Made by a program: the position numbers and the translations under genes
Source: DATGFK01 sp040007395
Lineage (GTDB): Bacteria > Chloroflexota > Anaerolineae > Aggregatilineales > UBA2796
Direction of reading: 5' to 3'
Assembly (NCBI GenBank): GCA_040007395.1
Contig: JBDTVG010000157.1
Location: forward strand, 1 to 10,767
Length of the DNA: 10,767 nt
Notes under the pieces: model-generated
What the model was told of the DNA's origin: nothing
Database searches by the model: none
The model's input: only the letters and a program-made list of their open reading frames with translations
Part shown: piece after piece, positions 1 to 7,181 of the stretch
How the letters are laid out: each line of letters opens with the position of its first letter
Position numbering within the stretch: the stretch's first letter is position 1

Positions 1-381
1 ATCCCGTATAAACCACTTTGCAACGTCTGATAACTCAACCGACCATTCCACACAATTCGGTACATCCGCCGAGCCATGGCTGTAATAGACCGACTCCCGT
101 CGCGTACTCCTCGCGCCATCTACGTTATCAGCGGTGAGGGTCCTCCCAAGATACCAGCACCATCAGGACTCCGACTACTCTCAACCGTTTATCCGGCAGT
201 TGTCTCAACAAGGGTTCCACATAGCCGCGAGATGCTTTGCTTAACTCGTCCGTTGGTAATGCCGGGCATTGGGTTATGCGTATCTTGGTTCTGCCGTTGA
301 GTTTGGTTTCGTTTTGCACCTTAACCTTGCTTCACTTGTGGCTAATCTCCAGTATTCCTCGACAGCATCGACAGGTTAAGC
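1..381. other. region without an identifiable gene
   Basis: No convincing gene is seen in this stretch. The longest open frames (74 codons on +, 63 codons from a GTG on -) show no family motif and no good ribosome site, and they overlap on opposite strands. The minus-strand text contains GC-rich blocks of the kind found in structured RNA, but I could not fit it to rRNA, tmRNA, RNase P RNA or a group II intron from memory. A 12-bp perfect palindrome, AAGCCTAGGCTT (378-389), spans the stop codon of the neighbouring SET gene. The window edge cuts this region, so it may be the end of something larger. Confidence 0.3.
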
Positions 382-939
382 CTAGGCTTGCTGGTGTGGT
401 TTTTTCTTATGCCGTTCCTTGTCGATCATACGCTGAATATACGGAGAAAAATAGCCTTTGTAGCGCTGCTGCAATTCTGGCTTTTTCCAGTCATCACCAG
501 TAATTACCTTGCGACAGTCGGGCTGACCACACGCACATGGCATCCGAAACGAGGGGTGTGCGTCACTCATGGCATAGTCGAAGCAGACCTGTTCGTCAGG
601 CACGATGTCCCGTAGTGCGACCAGCGCGATTTGCCCGCTGAGACCCGCCGTCGGGTTACACGAGTGATTGATGCAATCGGTATCATCATCGATCATGCCG
701 CTGGATAAATGCTGATCGGCTTCCACTTGAATCGCACGGTGGCGGGCAAACTCTGGTAAGGCGAGTAATTCATCACTCGTAACAATAATTCCACCCCAGA
801 CCAGCAGCAGTTCCTCTTGGGCGATTGGTACAGTGGCGTACAGTCCACAACCCGTCGTCGGTGTATCGCGCCGTTCCAACTTCGGGCTGTGCCAAGCTAT
901 ATGAATTTGAGACTCAAGAACTCCAGTCACGATTCGCAC
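382..939 (-). CDS. SET-domain protein lysine methyltransferase
   Basis: This gene probably encodes an S-adenosylmethionine-dependent protein lysine methyltransferase of 185 residues, cytosolic (no signal peptide). The SET signatures appear in order: GCGLYA near residues 30-35 (the G-x-G SAM motif), CINHSCNP at 89-96 (the NHSC knot motif), and VALRDIVPDEQVCFDY at 107-122 (the final catalytic Tyr block). A post-SET cysteine cluster, CACG...C, follows at 135-142; with the Cys of NHSC it could hold one zinc ion. The usual Asn after NHSC-x-P is Thr here. The tail is basic (RHKKKPHQQA). The start is a GTG with AAGGA only two bases upstream; a second GTG three codons later is about 11 bases from the same site, so the start is uncertain by three residues. 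The substrate is unknown. The gene stands alone, with the upstream gene separated by a hairpin cluster. The family call is firm; the methyltransferase role is inferred from it. Confidence 0.9.
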   Translation of the reverse strand: MRIVTGVLESQIHIAWHSPKLERRDTPTTGCGLYATVPIAQEELLLVWGGIIVTSDELLALPEFARHRAIQVEADQHLSSGMIDDDTDCINHSCNPTAGLSGQIALVALRDIVPDEQVCFDYAMSDAHPSFRMPCACGQPDCRKVITGDDWKKPELQQRYKGYFSPYIQRMIDKERHKKKPHQQA

Positions 940-1004
940 TATCCTTTTAGGTTAAAACACAGTTCCTACATTACTGCTTGTGGGTGGATCAGTTTACCTC
1001 ATAT

Positions 1005-1039
1005 AAAATCCCTCGCCATACTAAATAGCGAGGGATTTT
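1005..1039 (-). terminator. 12-bp hairpin with T-rich tail, terminator-like
   Basis: AAAATCCCTCGC (1005-1016) pairs perfectly with GCGAGGGATTTT (1028-1039) across an 11-base loop. Read on the minus strand, the stem ends in TTTTATAT, as expected of an intrinsic terminator. It lies about 100 bases after the stop of the binding-protein gene (1141-3306) and before the SET gene, so it probably stops read-through from the first into the second. Confidence 0.7.
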
Positions 1040-1050
1040 CGGCTTCGTCT

Positions 1051-1139
1051 TTATCCTCATTTCTACACGGTAGAAAGAGGCGTAACATGTATCTTCAACT
1101 CCCTCTCTAATTGCAGAGGGAGTTTAGAAGTGAGGATAA
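1051..1139. repeat. nested hairpins directly after the binding-protein stop codon
   Basis: Three pairings are visible. AACTCCCTCT (1097-1106) pairs with AGAGGGAGTT (1115-1124), 10 bp perfect with an 8-base loop. TTTCTAC (1060-1066) pairs with GTAGAAA (1070-1076), extended by CCTC/GAGG across one bulged base. A long-range alternative pairs 1051-1065 with 1125-1139 at 14 of 15 positions, but it competes with the second hairpin because both use TTTCTA. The outer arm abuts the stop codon at 1141-1143. The 1097-1124 hairpin may be a first terminator or a 3'-end stabiliser; it has no T-run after it. Confidence 0.6.
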
Positions 1140-1140
1140 C

Positions 1141-3306
1141 TCACGGGCCATAGATGAAGTAATCAAGGATTAACGTGGAGCCGCTAAAGCCTTGAACGCG
1201 TAGTACGCCACGTTTGCCTTCCGCCGTGTAAATTCCGATCACCGATCCGGCAGTCAGATTCGCAGTCGGGATAGGCGTTGCCGCCGCGATTTTATCCGGC
1301 GAAAGGTAGTCATAGGTGACATCGCCAAGCTGCACGCCGGACAAGATTCCAAGTTTGGTTGCCCCTAGCGGAGCCAAATTGTTACCATCAAAGCTGACAT
1401 CAGGTGTGCCACCCTGAAAATCTACGCTGTTGACCGGAACCAGATTGATTGTGCCTTGCGCTAGGTAGGGATTATCGACCTTGTAGGCGAATTCCGGCAA
1501 GTTGTTGGCTTCCCCATTGGGGCCTTCATCTACCTGCTTATTGAGATCCAGCACAATACCGATCTTCTCGATCCCAGTACCGTTAACAGTTCCGGTCAAA
1601 CTAATGGTCGTTTGCTGCCCCGCACCCAGCCCCGGTAGATTGACCGCGCTGTACACATCACCGGGCTTGAAGCTGGTCGCAATCGCAAAGGCAGGCGCGT
1701 CGATATTGCCCTGATTTTTGATCACTGCCAGCAAGGTAAATGGTACACCGGGCTGCGGCACGGGCGGATTCATCGACGCGCTGACCAGAATGATGTCGGC
1801 TTGCGGCGGTGCTGTCGAAGTAGCAGTAGCCAGCGGTGTGGGCGAGGGGATCGGTGTGGGCGGCGCAGCGACTACTGGCAGCGTGCGAGCATCGCCAAAC
1901 ACACTAACCAGTGGTGCAGAAATCCAACCCTGCTGCTGCCGGAAGTTGATCACATACCAGCTTAGATCCTGATTCGCGCCGACAAGCTGCTGCTGCTCAT
2001 TCTTCTTGAGTTGACCGATCACATCATAGTTGGCTCCCGGCCCACTTCGCACATTTATAGTGTTCTTCATCGTGCCAACTACGCCATCAGGCGTGGCAGT
2101 CGGGACGAGGGTCGGCGGCGGGACATTGGTAGGCTTGACTGTAACAATCTTGACGCGCCCAGTTTCCTCATAACGACCAATAAGGATGGGCGTGCCATAG
2201 CGATTGGTCACGACGATAGAGACGCTGGCGGTCAGGTCATTATTGCCAAGTGCCGGGTTAAAACGACCTTGTAGCGAATCGGAGTTTGGTAGTTTGAGCA
2301 TCGCATCATGAATCGCATTGGGAGCGATACCCGCATTCTTGATAGCAATGATCAACGCTACCGCTGAGTCGTAGGCGCTGGCGCTCAAAAAGCTCGGCAC
2401 GGTGCCAAATGAAGCGACATAATCGCGCAGAAAGTCGGCACTATCTGGGGTATCCCATGAATAGGGCCATGTTGTTACTCCATAGATCCCACCCCGCAGC
2501 GCTTCGGGAAGCGACTGGATGAAGGTACGATTGTCGGCGCGGGGTGTAACGAATAACCCCGTGTAACCGCCACCACTCAAGGTACGGAGTAATTCTGCTA
2601 ACGGAGCCGGATCGCCAAACGCAATGATCGCTTCAGGCGCACTGTCTAGCAGCACCTTGACAGAATCCGAGACTTTGCCTTCGGCAGTCTGGATCACGGG
2701 CGGCGCGGGCGCATTACCACGTTTACTCAGGGCGCTCACTAGTTCGCTAACCTGTTCGGGTAGGGCATTCGTCCCTTGATATATGGCGAACTTAGTCTTT
2801 TTCAAATCGGTTAGCAGCACGTCTGCCAACGCGCTCATCCGCCAGTTGTCGGCAGCACGGGTACGGAACAGAAGACCACCGCCTTTGACGGCAAGTGTCG
2901 TCGCTGCCGTGAAGATCGGTACTCCCGCCCCGTTCAGCGCTGGCAAACTATCTGTTGCCAACTTGTCATCGTCGGGACCGAAGATAGCGACCACGTTGTT
3001 TTTCTTGAGATTATCCAACGCCGCTGGCATTTCTTGCGCGGTGGTAGCGTTGGCAGTCACGACGGCGAGGGTATAAGCTGTGCCACCCGCCGTTGCAAGT
3101 GCCCCCTGAGCGTTAAAGCGCTGTACGGCGAGAATCACCCCTTGTGCCGTTGGGCTGTCTGAGGCACCTAGTACGCCGATATTAAGCACTTGAGCGGTCT
3201 GGTTGCGTGGCGCGTTCGGATTTGCGGCGAACACCGCCGACGAAATAGAAGCGATCAGTATCACGATAAGTGTAGCGCTGACAATCGTTAATCGTTTTTT
3301 GAACAT
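1141..3306 (-). CDS. secreted type I solute-binding protein with SH3b and CARDB domains
   Basis: A 721-residue exported protein. From the chosen start, residues 1-27 form a signal peptide (MFKKRLT, a hydrophobic core, then VFA/A). There is no lipobox cysteine, so it is not an obvious lipoprotein. Residues about 42-390 resemble the amino-acid-binding periplasmic fold (Peripla_BP_6/LivJ type): N-terminal INIGVLG-like strand, AIFGPDDD and a type I PBP hinge pattern. Residues 408-475 are a bacterial SH3 domain (NVRSGPGANYDVIG, GWISAPLV). A Thr/Pro-rich linker (about 478-502) precedes a CARDB-like Ig-fold domain (503-610), then an unassigned beta-rich tail to the Gly-Pro end. The ATG at 3306 is preferred over an upstream in-frame start because GAGGAG lies 8 bases before it and the signal peptide then begins correctly. 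No ABC permease or ATPase genes are nearby, so it may be a surface receptor or wall-associated binding protein; the ligand is unknown. Confidence 0.88.
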   Translation of the reverse strand: MFKKRLTIVSATLIVILIASISSAVFAANPNAPRNQTAQVLNIGVLGASDSPTAQGVILAVQRFNAQGALATAGGTAYTLAVVTANATTAQEMPAALDNLKKNNVVAIFGPDDDKLATDSLPALNGAGVPIFTAATTLAVKGGGLLFRTRAADNWRMSALADVLLTDLKKTKFAIYQGTNALPEQVSELVSALSKRGNAPAPPVIQTAEGKVSDSVKVLLDSAPEAIIAFGDPAPLAELLRTLSGGGYTGLFVTPRADNRTFIQSLPEALRGGIYGVTTWPYSWDTPDSADFLRDYVASFGTVPSFLSASAYDSAVALIIAIKNAGIAPNAIHDAMLKLPNSDSLQGRFNPALGNNDLTASVSIVVTNRYGTPILIGRYEETGRVKIVTVKPTNVPPPTLVPTATPDGVVGTMKNTINVRSGPGANYDVIGQLKKNEQQQLVGANQDLSWYVINFRQQQGWISAPLVSVFGDARTLPVVAAPPTPIPSPTPLATATSTAPPQADIILVSASMNPPVPQPGVPFTLLAVIKNQGNIDAPAFAIATSFKPGDVYSAVNLPGLGAGQQTTISLTGTVNGTGIEKIGIVLDLNKQVDEGPNGEANNLPEFAYKVDNPYLAQGTINLVPVNSVDFQGGTPDVSFDGNNLAPLGATKLGILSGVQLGDVTYDYLSPDKIAAATPIPTANLTAGSVIGIYTAEGKRGVLRVQGFSGSTLILDYFIYGP

Positions 3307-3530
3307 TCCACAATCTCCTCCATGCTCCGGTACGCCGGAGTTCAAGACTAAATAATGGTTAAGTCTTGTCTAGTTATATCGTGACTTCCCCAAAGGAAGT
3401 AACGGACTAACCCCGCATATTTAGGGATTATTAAGACCCAGACCGTAACAAAATTCCCGTTCTCAGTAGCTTTTGCAAAAATACCTATACTAAAGACGTG
3501 CACGAATGCTATTTGGAAGGTTATCTACCC
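3307..3530. promoter_or_regulatory. divergent intergenic region with three short inverted repeats
   Basis: This gap separates two divergent secreted-protein genes and should hold both promoters. Visible inverted repeats are CTCCGG-TACG-CCGGAG (3325-3340), just upstream of the ribosome site of the minus-strand gene; CAAGACT-12-AGTCTTG (3343-3368); and ACTTCC-CCAAA-GGAAGT (3384-3400). On the minus strand TTACTT and TATAAC are 18 bp apart around the last repeat and could be a weak promoter overlapped by an operator. On the plus strand TATACT (3486-3491) may be a -10 box, but no matching -35 is seen. Confidence 0.35.
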
Positions 3531-4547
3531 ATGAGTCAGTTCCGGCCCAGCTTCGGGAAAATTGCTGTTTTTTTCATATTCGTGATCCTGATCAGCTTTG
3601 CACATCCTTTTGCTGCCAGCGCTCACGACGACACTACCAACGTGCATAAAAAGATCGTGCAGCGCGTTGAAGAAGGGATTAACAAAGGGGATCTGACTGG
3701 CTTCGATGTGTTGTTTGCTCCCGATTTTGTTAATCAGGGTATTAGTCCGAAGATGGGGATCACGGAATTCAAAGCCTACCTTTCGACAATACGTGACGCA
3801 CTGCCCGATTTTCAATCAACCACCGAAGTGATGATTGCCGAAGGAGATATCGTTGCCAGCCGCCTTATCTATAGCGGCACCTTCAAGAATCCACTGGTGC
3901 AGCCCGATGGTAATCTTGCACCCAACGGCAAGCCCATTAAATGGGCATTGAACGTCTTTTATCGCTTCGATAAGGATGACAAAATTGTCGAGATGCTCAC
4001 GGCCTATGATCAACTAGACCTGCTGACACAGTTTGGCGCATCCTCGACTAACGGACTTCTCAGTCTTATTGGCAGACCGAAACTCCAATCCATCAAGGTA
4101 GTGCCAGCGAAAACACTGGATCTTGAGTCGGCGCACAAAGAAGTCTTTCAGCGGTTTGTCGAGAAAGCGCTGAATCAGGGCGAACTAGATGTGATGGACG
4201 AAATCCTCTCCGCTGACTATATTGGTCACGATCCGTTTGCCAATCTTGACCGCGCCTCATTCAAACAAGTTATTGGCAAGTTTCGCGAGATTGTCCCTGA
4301 CCTCCATGTGACCGCGGACATCCTGATTGCGGAAGGCGATTGGACTGCTGCACGGCTCATCTATCGCGGCACCTTCAAGAACAAAATTGCCCTGCCGTTT
4401 GTTGCTATTGAGCCGACGAACAAGCCTGTGCAATTTATCATTAATGTCTTTGCCCATATTGACGAAAAAGGGCAGGCGACTGAGGATTGGAAGGAATTTA
4501 ACCGACTGGTCTGGCTGCAACAAGTCGGGGTGCTTCCCACTTCTTGA
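3531..4547 (+). CDS. secreted protein with two SnoaL-like (ester cyclase/NTF2-fold) domains
   Basis: A 338-residue exported protein. Residues 1-31 are a signal peptide (basic start, core IAVFFIFVILISFAHP, cleavage after ASA). Two homologous SnoaL-like domains follow, at about 37-168 and 202-332. The internal duplication is plain: MIAEGDIVASRLIYSGTFKN in the first against LIAEGDWTAARLIYRGTFKN in the second, and both have the ALPDF/IVPDL and NVF blocks typical of the family. In the first domain the closing helix keeps an Asp (AYDQL) where ester cyclases often carry a catalytic acid; in the second this is Asn (EFNRL), so the second copy may be non-catalytic. Family members bind small hydrophobic or polyketide-like ligands; the substrate here is unknown. 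The ATG at 3531 is preferred over an in-frame GTG at 3498 because TTGGAAGG lies 10 bases before it and the signal peptide then starts properly. Confidence 0.87.
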   Translation: MSQFRPSFGKIAVFFIFVILISFAHPFAASAHDDTTNVHKKIVQRVEEGINKGDLTGFDVLFAPDFVNQGISPKMGITEFKAYLSTIRDALPDFQSTTEVMIAEGDIVASRLIYSGTFKNPLVQPDGNLAPNGKPIKWALNVFYRFDKDDKIVEMLTAYDQLDLLTQFGASSTNGLLSLIGRPKLQSIKVVPAKTLDLESAHKEVFQRFVEKALNQGELDVMDEILSADYIGHDPFANLDRASFKQVIGKFREIVPDLHVTADILIAEGDWTAARLIYRGTFKNKIALPFVAIEPTNKPVQFIINVFAHIDEKGQATEDWKEFNRLVWLQQVGVLPTS

Positions 4548-4569
4548 CCGCGTATTTGGTATATCAGAT

Positions 4570-4595
4570 GATCAGGCTGGACAGTAAGCCTGATC
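4570..4595 (+). terminator. 9-bp perfect hairpin after the SnoaL gene
   Basis: GATCAGGCT (4570-4578) pairs with AGCCTGATC (4587-4595) across an 8-base loop, 22 bases after the stop codon. No T-run follows, so it may stall polymerase weakly or protect the 3' end instead of acting as a textbook terminator. Confidence 0.55.
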
Positions 4596-4677
4596 GTTGC
4601 TAATAATGGGAGTAAAATGAAATGGGCTAGTTGATTCTTTTAAGGGTTAGCTTGGAATTGTCCGGAGAACCGATATT

Positions 4678-5184
4678 ATGCTATATCCACGCGGCTGCTC
4701 TTTTACCCCGTTTGCTATCCGAATTGCATTCACTTCCAATTATTCGCTGGAAACTTGTCAAGATCGTTTGTTGCACGCTCAGGTGTTACCGTCGCTATTG
4801 AAAGACTTTTTTGGTGCATCTCGCTTGAAGTTTAGTTTTTCATTAATTAATATGGATTTGTGCGAATTTAATGCTGAAAAAAAAACCGGACGGAAAATCG
4901 TTATTGCCAAAGGATATTTGCAGAAGTTAGAGGACGGTACTACTACGGTTGTAGGCTACGCCGATATGCCAATTTATTTGTATATTTTAATTCCTCCAAT
5001 GGCACTTATAATGGAAATATTCCTAGCCGTTATGGTTTACGATAATACGATAAACGGATTATATAATGCCGCAAAAATTATGGTCCTGTTTTTGTTCATA
5101 ATTTCTGTAGATATACTATGTGTACGCCATCAAGCTAGAAAACTTGCTCATATTATAGAAGAAACCCTAAATAGTGTTTCATAG
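4678..5184 (+). CDS. unknown membrane protein with two C-terminal transmembrane helices
   Basis: A 168-residue protein I do not recognise. Residues 1-95 look like a soluble domain with a strand-rich start (IAFTSNYSLETCQDRL) and a central block ending KGYLQKLEDGTTTVVGY. Two hydrophobic helices follow at about 99-120 and 131-149, separated by a short polar loop, and the tail (RHQARKLAHIIEETLNS) is amphipathic and basic near the membrane. This suggests an inner-membrane protein with most of its mass on one side. GGAG lies about 10 bases before the ATG. Its base composition is clearly more AT-rich than that of the genes on both sides (many ATA, TTA and TTT codons), which hints at later acquisition. 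It converges with the FemAB gene, with only 24 bases between the two stops and no hairpin there. Confidence 0.65.
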   Translation: MLYPRGCSFTPFAIRIAFTSNYSLETCQDRLLHAQVLPSLLKDFFGASRLKFSFSLINMDLCEFNAEKKTGRKIVIAKGYLQKLEDGTTTVVGYADMPIYLYILIPPMALIMEIFLAVMVYDNTINGLYNAAKIMVLFLFIISVDILCVRHQARKLAHIIEETLNSVS

Positions 5185-5208
5185 GTTGAAACTCATCGTT
5201 GCTTCTCG

Positions 5209-6279
5209 CTAGCCCCGCTTCCGCATGAAGTTCAGGATACGCGGCACGACCTCGGTATAGAGTCTATACAGTGGCATAAACGGAATATAATCCCACGCCC
5301 CGATATGGCGGATCACTGTGCCGCCGAAGTCACGCTTGAACTGGAACACCCCCCACATCGGATCATCTTCGCGGAAGTCGTTGGGCGCTCCCCACATATC
5401 GTAGAGCGCGTAGCCTTGCGCTTTCGCCCAACGCATCGCTTCCCATTGGAGCAGATCGGTTGGCATGAGCTTCCGCATCTCGTTATCGGATACCGACGCG
5501 CCATAAAAGTACCAGCACTTGCGCCCGAAATGGAACAGGATTACATGGGCGACTGCTACGCCGCCCACCTCAGCAATAATGGCATGTGCCAACCCGGCAC
5601 GCAGCATCACGCCCCATTCGTCAGCGTAATACTCGTAGGGTCGGATGAGAAAGCCATCACGTATACCCGTTTCGACGTAAAGTTTGTAAAGCAAAGGCAA
5701 ATCATCCAGAGTCGCAGCGCGAGTAGTTACGCCGTGCTTGGGGCCGTAACGCACCTTACGCCGCTTGCCCTGCCCCATCGCCGCTAACAACTCGTCTTCG
5801 CTGCGTGTCAGGTCAACGGTGATCGTGTTGCGGAACTGAACTTGACTATCGGAATAGCGCCAACCGCGTTGTTTCAGAGTCGCCATGACTTGCTGTCCGC
5901 CGGGTCGATCAGTGGCATCGGGTTCGCCGGGAACCCCAGTAGCTGCAACCACATCCGGGTCGATCTTCAACCAGATCGCACGCCGCCGTCGTGCCAGCCC
6001 TTCTAACTGTTCAAGCATTTGGTTGAGCAGCAAGGGATCAGCATAATCGAGCATGGGGCCTTTGGGGACATACATCACCGCCAACGGGCCGATCCGCCGC
6101 GTTAGCACCAACGCCGCCCCGACGATCTTGTCATGTTGGTCACGCAGCACAATCTTGTCGGGAGTCCAGCCTGTGCTGCGCCGTTTGAACTCGCCCCACT
6201 GTTCGGTTTGCAAAATATGGGCGTAAGGCAGTGTGCGAATCAGATCGTTCCAAGGTAGTGGAAATTGCAGGATCGGCAC
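5209..6279 (-). CDS. FemAB-family peptidoglycan bridge aminoacyltransferase
   Basis: A 356-residue cytosolic protein of the FemAB/FemX family, which uses aminoacyl-tRNA to add amino acids to the lipid II stem peptide during cell-wall synthesis. The family features are the opening strand-helix (YAHILQTEQWGEFKRR, 19-34), VMYVPKGPMLDYADP (68-82) in the first GNAT-like half, a basic segment (GQGKRRKVRYGPKHG, 169-183), a second GNAT-like half (about 186-325), and the signature ALYDMWGAPNDF with WGVFQFKRDFGG (291-320). The long helical arm seen in some staphylococcal members is absent, as in FemX-like forms. The start is GTG with GGGAG 10 bases upstream. It sits one codon after the stop of a 24-codon frame in the same phase (6283-6357). 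The role in wall bridge synthesis is inferred from the family; the amino acid added cannot be told. Confidence 0.9.
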   Translation of the reverse strand: MPILQFPLPWNDLIRTLPYAHILQTEQWGEFKRRSTGWTPDKIVLRDQHDKIVGAALVLTRRIGPLAVMYVPKGPMLDYADPLLLNQMLEQLEGLARRRRAIWLKIDPDVVAATGVPGEPDATDRPGGQQVMATLKQRGWRYSDSQVQFRNTITVDLTRSEDELLAAMGQGKRRKVRYGPKHGVTTRAATLDDLPLLYKLYVETGIRDGFLIRPYEYYADEWGVMLRAGLAHAIIAEVGGVAVAHVILFHFGRKCWYFYGASVSDNEMRKLMPTDLLQWEAMRWAKAQGYALYDMWGAPNDFREDDPMWGVFQFKRDFGGTVIRHIGAWDYIPFMPLYRLYTEVVPRILNFMRKRG

Positions 6280-6282
6280 TGG

Positions 6283-6357
6283 CTACCGACTCCCTTGCAA
6301 AATATCTACTACACAATAGCCCAGTTCACGAAATTGTTCTGGCGTTAAATCCAGCAT
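6283..6357 (-). pseudogene. 24-codon ORF resembling a PLP-decarboxylase N-terminus
   Basis: ATG to TAG encodes MLDLTPEQFRELGYCVVDIL followed by QGSR. The FRxLGYxxVD pattern is what opens group II pyridoxal-phosphate amino acid decarboxylases (aromatic amino acid/tyrosine decarboxylase type), which normally run on for more than 400 residues; the rest is missing. AAGGA lies 10 bases before the ATG. The frame ends in TAG, and after one codon (CCA) the GTG of the FemAB gene follows in the same frame. It is most simply the stub left by a deletion that removed the rest of a decarboxylase gene, now perhaps serving as a leader that couples ribosomes to the FemAB start. It could also be a chance match, since it is short. 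Confidence 0.5.
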
Positions 6358-6460
6358 GATCGTTGAGTCCTTAAGATTTACGATGAGCTTCCTCTACGCC
6401 TGAATTGTACCAACGCTTGAGAAAGTTGGGATTGATTGTCGTGTTGTGAGCGGGCAATCG

Positions 6461-6498
6461 CCCTCACCCCCGACCCCTCTGGGGAATAGCGGTGAGGG
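6461..6498. repeat. REP-like palindrome
   Basis: CCCTCACC (6461-6468) pairs with GGTGAGGG (6491-6498), with an inner CCCC-TCT-GGGG stem (6474-6484). The C-rich arm CCCTCACCCCCGACCCCTCT is typical of palindromic repeats scattered in many bacterial genomes. It stands between the FemAB and SRPBCC genes. The remaining 6499-6676 shows no gene or other structure that I can support. Confidence 0.6.
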
Positions 6499-6676
6499 TA
6501 GGCGGCACAGATGTGTGGCAAAAATGCGTAAATTATCTCTGCGAGGTGTTACTTTCCCAATAGATCGTTAGGGATCAGTTCAGATTTGCCTCACGATCAA
6601 ACTACACAGTGTTTTGAATCGGTATCGGATAAAGTGCCGCCCCGCAGAACGTGACTTGGGCAGCAAGCATTATGTC

Positions 6677-7165
6677 TCAGCAGATTTTCGGCATCGGTAA
6701 GCGTTTGTTAGCATTCCCTTCATAGGGCTTGCCATGTTCAACAAGATATTTGAAAGCCGCCAAAGATTTGCGGCCCATTTGTGCGCTAACCAAAAGCAAA
6801 ATAGGTTCAAACACCCGTCCCAAGACACCACCTTTGACCTGTAACTCCGCCAACGAAGTAACCAGAGTTTGTTGCCCCTTCTCCTCAACTCGCCAAGAGT
6901 TTGCTGCGCGTTTTATCAACGGGATACCTTGACCAGTGTAGGTGAACGAGTGTCCCTCGTCCCACGCAATAACCGTTTCCTTGACAGTGACGTTGCCACC
7001 TAACTCGCAGACCCGCACCGCATTGACCCCACGAGTCTGCTCACCTTCGCAATAGGATCGATGTATAGAGTCGCTCCACACATGAATCGAGTCCAGATCA
7101 GATAATGCCGTCCAGACCTTCGATGCTGGAGCGTCAATACAAATAGAGGCTGAAAACTTAATCAT
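6677..7165 (-). CDS. SRPBCC (START/polyketide cyclase-like) protein
   Basis: A 162-residue protein of the SRPBCC superfamily, whose helix-grip fold encloses a hydrophobic ligand pocket. Visible features are the opening strand and helix, FSASICIDAPASKVWTALSD (4-23), the W of the first loop (HVWSDSI), central strands (VTVKETVIAWDEGHSFTYTG, 59-78), and a long C-terminal helix (FEPILLLVSAQMGRKSLAAFKYLVE, about 119-143) that closes the pocket. No signal peptide. The ATG at 7165 has AGGAAG with 7 bases of spacing. It follows the MerR gene by 16 bases on the same strand, so the two are almost certainly cotranscribed from the MerR-type promoter at 8063-8093. It may bind, sequester or modify the compound that the regulator senses; this is inference. 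Confidence 0.85.
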   Translation of the reverse strand: MIKFSASICIDAPASKVWTALSDLDSIHVWSDSIHRSYCEGEQTRGVNAVRVCELGGNVTVKETVIAWDEGHSFTYTGQGIPLIKRAANSWRVEEKGQQTLVTSLAELQVKGGVLGRVFEPILLLVSAQMGRKSLAAFKYLVEHGKPYEGNANKRLPMPKIC

Positions 7166-7181
7166 TATGTTGCTTCCTATC

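Noticed and set aside
76..319. Overlapping open frames of 74 and 63 codons on opposite strands
   Set aside because: No ribosome site, motif or family resemblance; each shadows the other.
1..381. Possible structured RNA or group II intron end on the minus strand
   Set aside because: I could not match any domain or catalytic motif, and no reverse transcriptase frame is present in the window.
378..389. 12-bp palindrome AAGCCTAGGCTT over the SET stop codon
   Set aside because: Short, without a partner or spacing that suggests a regulatory role; likely chance.
4673..4678. TATTAT as a -10 box for the membrane-protein gene
   Set aside because: It abuts the ATG, so transcription would start inside the coding sequence.
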